Assembly: GCA_945874095.1 (NCBI GenBank)
Contig: CAMCFM010000089.1
Coordinates: 1 to 11,681 of the forward strand
Reading direction: 5' to 3'
DNA length: 11,681 nt
Origin: Candidatus Kuenenia stuttgartensis
Lineage (GTDB): Bacteria > Planctomycetota > Planctomycetia > Isosphaerales > Isosphaeraceae
Part shown: one piece after another, positions 6,431 through 11,681 of the stretch
Numbering within the stretch: the stretch's first letter is position 1
How the letters are laid out: the number at the start of each line of letters is the position of its first letter
Made by a program: the position numbers and the translations under genes
The notes under the pieces: generated by a model
The model's database searches: none
Seen by the model: the letters and a program-made list of their open reading frames with translations, nothing else
What the model was told of the DNA's origin: nothing

Positions 6431-8536
6431 ATGGAAAAAACTGTACACTCTGTTTGTCCACTGGATTGCCCGGACACATGCTCCATGCTGGTGACTGTCA
6501 ACGAGGGTAAGGCTACAGGTTTGCGTGGCAACCCTGATCACACCTTCACCCGCGGCGCCCTGTGCGGCAAAATGAATCACTATCTGGAGCTGGTTTATAG
6601 TGGAGATCGACTGCAAACGCCGCTCCGCCGCACCGGCCCGAAAGGCTCAGGCCAGTTCGAGCCAATCTCGTGGAACAATGCCTTAAATACAATCGCTGCA
6701 AAGTTTCTCGAAATCAGCCGTTCTACTCACGGCCCACAAGCCATCCTGCCCTATTCGTATTACGGAACCATGGGCAAATTGCAGGCATCAAGCCTCGACC
6801 GCCGGTTTTTTCATGCGTTGGGAGCATCGAAACTAGACCGGACCATTTGCGCTTCAGCCGGCTCACTTGGCTATGAATATACGGTCGGCCAGGGCCGATT
6901 CGGAGCGGATCCACTCGCTGTGCCCGGTTGTAAACTGATCATCAACTGGGGCTCAAACACCGTTCAGACCAATGCGCACCTCTGGAGCCTGATGGTTGAC
7001 GCCCGCAAAGCGAATGGGGCGAAAATCATCACCATCGACCCATATCGCAGCGAAACAGCCGAGAAAAGCGACCAGCACATTCAAACCCGTCCCGGCACCG
7101 ATGCTGCACTGGCTTTGGGCCTGATGCATGTGATTTTTGCACAGAATTTGCAGGATCAGGATTATCTCGACAATTATTGCATCGGCGCCGAAGCATTAAA
7201 ATCACGTGCCCTGGAAGAATATTCGCCCGCTCGAGTTTCTGAAATCACCGGCGTGACGGAAAATGAAATCAAACAACTCGCTCGCGAACTGGCTACCACC
7301 CACCCATCATTCATCCGCCTGAATTACGGACTCCAGCGCCATTTTGGCGGAGGCATGGCCGTACGAACCATCGCCTGCCTGCCTGCCATCACAGGCGCCT
7401 GGAGGCATCCTGGAGGCGGTGCCCTGCTCTCCACAAGCGGCACTTACGATTTCAACATGAATGCCCTGACTCGTCCCGATTTATCACCACCCGGCACCCG
7501 TACCATCAATATGAATCAACTGGCTGAGGCTCTGGCCGGAGCGTCGGAAGGCCCGCCTGTGATGGCCATGTATGTTTACAATTGCAATCCAGCCGCAGTT
7601 TCTCCCAACCAGGCCAAGGTGATTGAAGGACTAAAACGCGAAGATCTTTTTACCGTAGTTCACGATTTATTCATGACAGACTCTGCCGAATACGCGGATA
7701 TTGTATTACCAGCCACATCGCAATTGGAACACATGGACCTGCATGGCTCGTATGGTCACCATGAAGTCATGCTGAATTCACAAGCGATTGAACCACTGCA
7801 TGAAGCTCGTTCAAACAATTCTGTTTTCCGATCACTGGCAGAGCGAATGCAACTCGACCCAGAATTGTTCCCACAGGATGAAACTTTAATTGCTAAAGCC
7901 TTGGAAGGCGGCCCTCATATTCGCAGCATCTCACTGGAATCATTGCAGAGATTGCATTTCCAGCGTCTTGATTTACCGGAGGTGCATTTACCGTATGCTG
8001 AAGGCAATTTTCTGACACCGTCCGGCAAATGCGAATTGGTTTCCGAACGTATGGCAAATGACGGGCTGGAGGCTTTGCCGACGTATACACCTGCGGCAGA
8101 GGACCCTCAGATTCAGATGGAACTTGCCAAACGGTTTCCAATCCAGTTGGTGAGTCCGCCCAAGGGATCCTTTTTAAATTCCACTTTTGGTGGAAGTGAA
8201 TGGCACAGGAAACGGGCTGGCGACCCGTCTGTAGAAATATCCGATGAAGATGCGCTGGAACGCCGGATTGAAAACAATGACTGGGTGATTGTATTGAATG
8301 ATCGTGGCCAGTTTTTAGCCAGAGCGATATTAAATCAGAGGGTGAAAAAAGGTGTGGCATGTGCCCGTGGAATCCATTGGAACAAGCATAGCCCAGGCGG
8401 CAGAAGCGGCGTGAACTCGACCACCAGTTCAGGGCTTTCAGACATGGGCGGAGGGGCCTTGTTCTTTGATAATCTGGTCGAGTTGCATAAGCCCACCACC
8501 GATGAACTATTGCAATTTGCAACCAGAGAGGATTGA
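6431..8536 (+). CDS. Molybdopterin oxidoreductase (DMSO reductase superfamily, YoaE-like)
   Basis: The product has 701 residues and is full length for its family. The N-terminal Fe4S4 domain has cysteines C9, C13, C17 and C45 (CPLDCPDTC, then LCGK). The molybdopterin core follows, with LPYSYYGTMG (106-115), RTICASAG (137-144), a WGSN strand-turn at 173-176 and PGTDAALA at 221-228. The C-terminal dinucleotide-binding domain ends with VNSTTSSGLSDMGGGALFFDN, cited here only as a landmark. Aligning LDRTICAS with the formate dehydrogenase selenocysteine segment places Ser142 at the molybdenum ligand position; this is inference. There is no Tat signal, so it should act in the cytoplasm. The ATG at 6431 is preferred over an in-frame GTG at 6392 because family members start just before the first cysteine motif. 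The glutaredoxin-like gene begins 9 bases after the stop. The substrate is unknown. It resembles Bacillus YoaE from memory of that family. Confidence 0.92.
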   Translation: MEKTVHSVCPLDCPDTCSMLVTVNEGKATGLRGNPDHTFTRGALCGKMNHYLELVYSGDRLQTPLRRTGPKGSGQFEPISWNNALNTIAAKFLEISRSTHGPQAILPYSYYGTMGKLQASSLDRRFFHALGASKLDRTICASAGSLGYEYTVGQGRFGADPLAVPGCKLIINWGSNTVQTNAHLWSLMVDARKANGAKIITIDPYRSETAEKSDQHIQTRPGTDAALALGLMHVIFAQNLQDQDYLDNYCIGAEALKSRALEEYSPARVSEITGVTENEIKQLARELATTHPSFIRLNYGLQRHFGGGMAVRTIACLPAITGAWRHPGGGALLSTSGTYDFNMNALTRPDLSPPGTRTINMNQLAEALAGASEGPPVMAMYVYNCNPAAVSPNQAKVIEGLKREDLFTVVHDLFMTDSAEYADIVLPATSQLEHMDLHGSYGHHEVMLNSQAIEPLHEARSNNSVFRSLAERMQLDPELFPQDETLIAKALEGGPHIRSISLESLQRLHFQRLDLPEVHLPYAEGNFLTPSGKCELVSERMANDGLEALPTYTPAAEDPQIQMELAKRFPIQLVSPPKGSFLNSTFGGSEWHRKRAGDPSVEISDEDALERRIENNDWVIVLNDRGQFLARAILNQRVKKGVACARGIHWNKHSPGGRSGVNSTTSSGLSDMGGGALFFDNLVELHKPTTDELLQFATRED

Positions 8537-8545
8537 AATTGTCCC

Positions 8546-8839
8546 ATGAATATGCAATCCATCAAGAATTGGCTGACTGGCATGATTGGCCCGCGCGGGC
8601 CTGTGCATCAGGTCACGGTTTATTCCAGAACAGGCTGTACGTGTTGCGATAAGGCGATGCTGGAATTGCATAAAGCCGGGCGTCGGTTCAAACTGAATAT
8701 TCAGGTTGTAGACATTGATACGGACGAGGCACTTGTGGCAGAATATGGCTTGCAGATACCGGTCATTGCGATTGATGGGAAAGTGCGATTCAAGGGGCAG
8801 GTGAATCCGGTTTTACTGGAGCGACTCCTGAAGTCATGA
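8546..8839 (+). CDS. Glutaredoxin-like (DUF836 type) thiol protein
   Basis: The product has 97 residues. A short N-terminal helix region precedes a thioredoxin-fold core: strand QVTVYSRTG, active site C31-T-C-C34, helix, strand QVVDID (53-58), and the cis-proline turn QIPVI with P72, followed by strand-turn IDGKVRFKG. The C-terminus (NPVLLERLLKS) is the usual last helix. DUF836 proteins usually have GCHLCD here; this one has GCTCCD, so the CxxC pair is kept and a third cysteine (C33) is added. The likely role is thiol-disulfide exchange in the cytoplasm. Its ATG is 9 bases after the stop of the molybdopterin oxidoreductase gene, so the two are very probably co-transcribed and perhaps translationally coupled. 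A second ATG two codons later is an equally usable start. It ends 20 bases from the stop of the convergent helicase gene. Confidence 0.9.
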   Translation: MNMQSIKNWLTGMIGPRGPVHQVTVYSRTGCTCCDKAMLELHKAGRRFKLNIQVVDIDTDEALVAEYGLQIPVIAIDGKVRFKGQVNPVLLERLLKS

Positions 8840-8859
8840 AACCATTGAAGTCGTGTTTA

Positions 8860-10932
8860 TTAATGAAAAGAGAGACCTTCCAGCGGCGAGATCTCTCTGA
8901 TATATTCCATCGGGCAATCCGGCAGTGACAATAGAAACAATCGCCCATACGCTTTTGTGGCCATACGCGGGTCCAGAACATGCACCGATCCTGTATCTGT
9001 GCCAGTTCGTATCAATCTGCCAAAGCCTTGACGGAATTTAATCACGGCATCCGGCAATTGATAATCGAAAAATGGATTCCCGCCATTTCTCCGAATACTT
9101 TCTACCCTGGCTTCCAATAATGGATGATCCGGCACTGCAAATGGGAGTCTGACGACGAAGACCTGTGTCAATCGGTCGCCCGGAATGTCCACCCCCTGCC
9201 AGAACGAATCTGTCCCAAATAGAACGCTCGCCTGACCTTCCATAAACTGCTTGACCAGCATGGTGGGCGTCCCACCCTCTCCTTGCACCAACAATCGCAA
9301 CCCAGCCGCTTCAAATTCAGGGCGTAATTTAACGGCCATCTGACGCAGCATTTCATAAGACGTGAATAATGCAAGCGACCGCCCATGCGCTTTAATCACA
9401 CCGTCGCGGAGCTTCTCGCAAGCGGCTATCTGATATTCCTCGCGCTGGGATGCTGGGTCAGGCAAATCAGGATAGAGATACAATTTCGCATTATTCTGGT
9501 AATCAAAAGGGCTATCAAATTGAATCGATTTTCCCATATCAGGTGAAAATCCAATTCTGTGGTGAAAATGCCGAAAGTGTGGAGGTTTATCCACGGCCAG
9601 AGTGGCTGAGGTCATAATGCAAGTCTTATCCTCTTCAAACAGACGTCTGCGCAGTTCCGGGCCCGTCTCAAGTGGAGCTGCTACAATGGTATAGCGATTA
9701 TTGGGATTGCCCGTCGCATAGCGATTCTCAAGGGCTCCGGCGATGCGTGAAGTCCGATCAGATCGAGGCGTTTCAGATTCAATCCAATAAACCATATGTT
9801 CTGTCAGATTTTGCCGATGCCAGGCCAGAATCCCGTTCCCTACTTCCAGGAGACGGTTCAAAGCTGATTGCATTTCTATGGCTTGCTCTTCGGTTTTGAG
9901 TTCTGCAATCCGTTCCTGCAGACTTTCAGCCAGAACCTGAATGGTACTTACCAGTTTAGGCATCCCGGGTAATGCCATAAATGACCTTCGAGTATTCAAG
10001 CCACCGCCACCGACCGCTTCCCAAACCTTTTCAAAATAAGGCCTTGCCTCAATGCGAATCGACTCCACCATTTTGGATTCTCGAGACCAGCCATAAGCGG
10101 CAATCAGACCTTTTTCGACTCTCGTGCGACTCCGAAGCCTCGAAAGCTGATACTCCAGACCTGAGAGCGAAACCTTCAGGCCAAAGTGCTCCACAGCCAC
10201 CTGTTCGAGTGTGTGTGCTTCATCAAATATGACGGCATCGTATTTTGGCAAAAGCCCGTTGCCATCGTTCTGCTGGCGGACCACCAGATCGCTAAAGAAA
10301 AGGGCGTGATTTACCACCAGAATCTGAGCTTCATTCAGGCCCCGGCGGGCTGCGTAATAATGGCATTCTGAATGCGTCGAGCATTTCTTCCCAAGACAAT
10401 TGTCACGCTGGCTCGAGACACTGTCCCAAAGCTCTGCAGATGGCTTGAAATTAAGCTCGGCAAGACTTCCGCTGCAGTCCTCCTCGTGGATCCATTCCTC
10501 GAGTCTGGTCAACTGCTTCGCTTCCTCGGAAGCCATCGTAAAGAGCGATTCCGATCGCTCCAGAGTCTGATCCAGGCGCCTGAGGCTCACATAATTCGAC
10601 CGTCCCTTGACCAGAACGGCCTTGAATGCCGGCATGATTTTCTTTAGGCGCGGAATATCCTTGTTCATCAACTGCTCTTGCAAAGCAATCGTATGCGTGG
10701 AAACCACCACCCGCTTCTTATTTTTTGTGGCATGCAATATGGCTGGTATCAGATAGGCATAGGACTTCCCAACACCTGTACCAGCCTCAACAACAAGGTG
10801 CTCATGCGACTCCAGGGCTGCACCCACTGCCAGGGCCATGTCTCTCTGCTGAGGGCGAATTTCAAAACGCTTCCCGAGCCGGCTGGCCAGTGCTCCACCA
10901 GGCTCGAAAATGGCTGCGATATCTTCGCTCAT
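8860..10932 (-). CDS. dinG: DinG/XPD-type ATP-dependent DNA helicase
   Basis: The product has 690 residues and is complete, from the ATG at 10932. Superfamily 2 motifs are in order: Walker A AGTGVGKS (50-57), motif Ia STHTIALQEQL, DEAH (237-240), TSATL (441-445), a motif V segment FWQGVDIPG (577-585) and motif VI QGFGRLIRT (635-643). The Fe-S region shows C179, C184 and C190, with the same spacing as C194/C199/C205 of E. coli DinG. The position of the fourth ligand, in GRSNYVSLRR, is Ser116 instead of Cys. Another cysteine, C153, is nearby. There is no N-terminal exonuclease domain, unlike the Bacillus form. The expected role is 5'-3' unwinding in repair, on R-loops, forks or G-quadruplexes. 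It lies 96 bases downstream of purM on the same strand and may share its transcript. It ends tail to tail with the glutaredoxin-like gene. Confidence 0.94.
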   Translation of the reverse strand: MSEDIAAIFEPGGALASRLGKRFEIRPQQRDMALAVGAALESHEHLVVEAGTGVGKSYAYLIPAILHATKNKKRVVVSTHTIALQEQLMNKDIPRLKKIMPAFKAVLVKGRSNYVSLRRLDQTLERSESLFTMASEEAKQLTRLEEWIHEEDCSGSLAELNFKPSAELWDSVSSQRDNCLGKKCSTHSECHYYAARRGLNEAQILVVNHALFFSDLVVRQQNDGNGLLPKYDAVIFDEAHTLEQVAVEHFGLKVSLSGLEYQLSRLRSRTRVEKGLIAAYGWSRESKMVESIRIEARPYFEKVWEAVGGGGLNTRRSFMALPGMPKLVSTIQVLAESLQERIAELKTEEQAIEMQSALNRLLEVGNGILAWHRQNLTEHMVYWIESETPRSDRTSRIAGALENRYATGNPNNRYTIVAAPLETGPELRRRLFEEDKTCIMTSATLAVDKPPHFRHFHHRIGFSPDMGKSIQFDSPFDYQNNAKLYLYPDLPDPASQREEYQIAACEKLRDGVIKAHGRSLALFTSYEMLRQMAVKLRPEFEAAGLRLLVQGEGGTPTMLVKQFMEGQASVLFGTDSFWQGVDIPGDRLTQVFVVRLPFAVPDHPLLEARVESIRRNGGNPFFDYQLPDAVIKFRQGFGRLIRTGTDTGSVHVLDPRMATKAYGRLFLLSLPDCPMEYIREISPLEGLSFH

Positions 10933-11028
10933 AAGAGTCTTTTGGTCGTCCCTTGCCTGCTCGTTTCACATCGACCAGGTCATTAATTGCCTCAAGACAC
11001 CACTTCAAAACCTCTGCATCATCAATAC

Positions 11029-11681
11029 TTAGATCAGCTCAACCGTCTTCTCAGGCCCTGAGATCACTTCGCCAATCGCCCAGGCGGGTATCCCAGCGTC
11101 TTCGCGAATGGTTCGAATGATCGAGTCCGCATAAAACGGAGCGACCACCAAAACCATCCCCAGGCCCATATTGAAAACCCTGTCCATTTCTTCGGTCTTC
11201 ACCTGACCCGTTTTTTGAAGCCACTGGAAGATCGGTGGCACATCCCAGCATCGATTGATTCGCATGGCACAACCATCTGGAAGGATTCGCGGAGGATTCT
11301 CAACCATCCCACCGCCCGTGATATGAGCGATCCCGTGGACCACCCGCTTGACCCTGTATTTGCGATAGACCAGCTTCAAGGCCCGTGAATAAATCCGGGT
11401 CGGCTCCAAAAGCTCATCGCCAATTGACCGACCCAATTCTGCGACATGATCTTCCGGCTTCAAGCCAGCCACATCAAATGCAATCTTGCGGGCCAGGCTA
11501 TAGCCATTGGAGTGGAGCCCTGAGCTGCCCAGGCCAATGATGGTGTCGCCGGGTCGAATATCGGAGCCGTCCAGAATCATCTTGCGTTCGACAACACCCA
11601 CACAGAAACCGGCCAGATCATAGTGGCCGGGCTTGTAGAAATCGGGCAGAATCGCCGTTTCACCACCCAGAAGGGCACATT
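11029..11681 (-). CDS. purM: Phosphoribosylformylglycinamidine cyclo-ligase (AIR synthetase), N-terminus outside the window
   Basis: 216 residues of the C-terminal part are present, running in frame from the right edge to a TAA at 11029-11031; about 120 residues are missing upstream. The visible sequence begins with CALLGGETAILPDFY, matching the family's GGETA segment, followed by YDLAGFCVGVVER, GLGSSGLHSNGYSLARK, HITGGGMVENPPRILP and DRVFNMGLGMVLVV. All are hallmarks of the ATP-grasp-like PurM/SelD fold. The enzyme closes the imidazole ring, turning FGAM into AIR with ATP in purine synthesis, in the cytoplasm. A GTG at 11601 lies inside the conserved region and is not the real start, because the family sequence continues upstream of it to the edge. 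The helicase gene follows after 96 bases. Confidence 0.97.
   Translation of the reverse strand, partial: CALLGGETAILPDFYKPGHYDLAGFCVGVVERKMILDGSDIRPGDTIIGLGSSGLHSNGYSLARKIAFDVAGLKPEDHVAELGRSIGDELLEPTRIYSRALKLVYRKYRVKRVVHGIAHITGGGMVENPPRILPDGCAMRINRCWDVPPIFQWLQKTGQVKTEEMDRVFNMGLGMVLVVAPFYADSIIRTIREDAGIPAWAIGEVISGPEKTVELI

Noticed and set aside
7893..8522. 209-codon minus-strand frame opposite the end of the molybdopterin oxidoreductase gene
   Set aside because: No domain, unusual Trp/His/Arg-rich composition, and full overlap with a well-supported gene on the other strand.
8869..8898. AGAGAGA/TCTCTCT inverted repeat just after the glutaredoxin-like gene, a possible terminator
   Set aside because: It lies within the helicase coding sequence, has a 16-base loop, no T-run, and competes with the local GAGATCTC palindrome.
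1..11681. Mobile element, prophage, CRISPR or defence island
   Set aside because: No transposase, integrase, phage, Cas or restriction gene, no direct-repeat array and no tRNA-linked boundary was seen; the gene content is housekeeping and typical planctomycete genes.

Overview
The window looks like chromosomal DNA from a planctomycete of moderate GC. The main reason is the left third. It carries a DUF1501 protein, a single-haem cytochrome fused to a seven-bladed WD40 propeller, and a large secreted PPC-domain protein, side by side on one strand. That trio is characteristic of Planctomycetes. No rRNA, tRNA, insertion sequence, CRISPR array or phage gene was seen, and all eight protein genes read through without frameshifts.

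Layout. (1) Positions 1-5208, minus strand: a probable export operon transcribed right to left. The order is PPC-domain protein (2872-5208), then cytochrome-WD40 protein (1371-2807), then DUF1501 protein (1-1181, cut by the left edge). Each product has an N-terminal export-type sequence. The first two genes share a GGAGTT ribosome-binding sequence, which fixes their starts at a GTG (5208) and an ATG (2807). (2) Positions 5209-5641: a 433-base divergent intergenic region with several inverted repeats. (3) Positions 5642-8839, plus strand: a compact ExeA-like P-loop protein with atypical Walker residues, a YoaE-like molybdopterin oxidoreductase, and a glutaredoxin-like protein that starts 9 bases after the oxidoreductase stop. 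(4) Positions 8860-11681, minus strand: a DinG-type superfamily 2 helicase and, upstream of it, purM, which lacks its N-terminal part because of the right edge. The glutaredoxin-like gene and dinG converge with only 20 bases between them.

How the genes may work together. The left operon probably makes a cell-envelope or exported set: a haem protein on a propeller scaffold, a beta-sandwich adhesion or binding protein, and a DUF1501 protein. Its biochemical role is unknown. The molybdopterin enzyme and the thiol protein look like a co-translated cytoplasmic redox pair. purM (purine synthesis) and dinG (DNA repair helicase) are housekeeping genes.

Points most worth a second look: the P-loop protein has Arg in place of the Walker A Lys and Ser in place of the Walker B Glu; the DinG protein has Ser where E. 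coli DinG has its first Fe-S cysteine; the DUF1501 protein departs from the family near its conserved C-terminal motif. I saw no clear sign of a wholly new multi-gene system. The best candidates are the degenerate ATPase and the oxidoreductase/thiol-protein pair.
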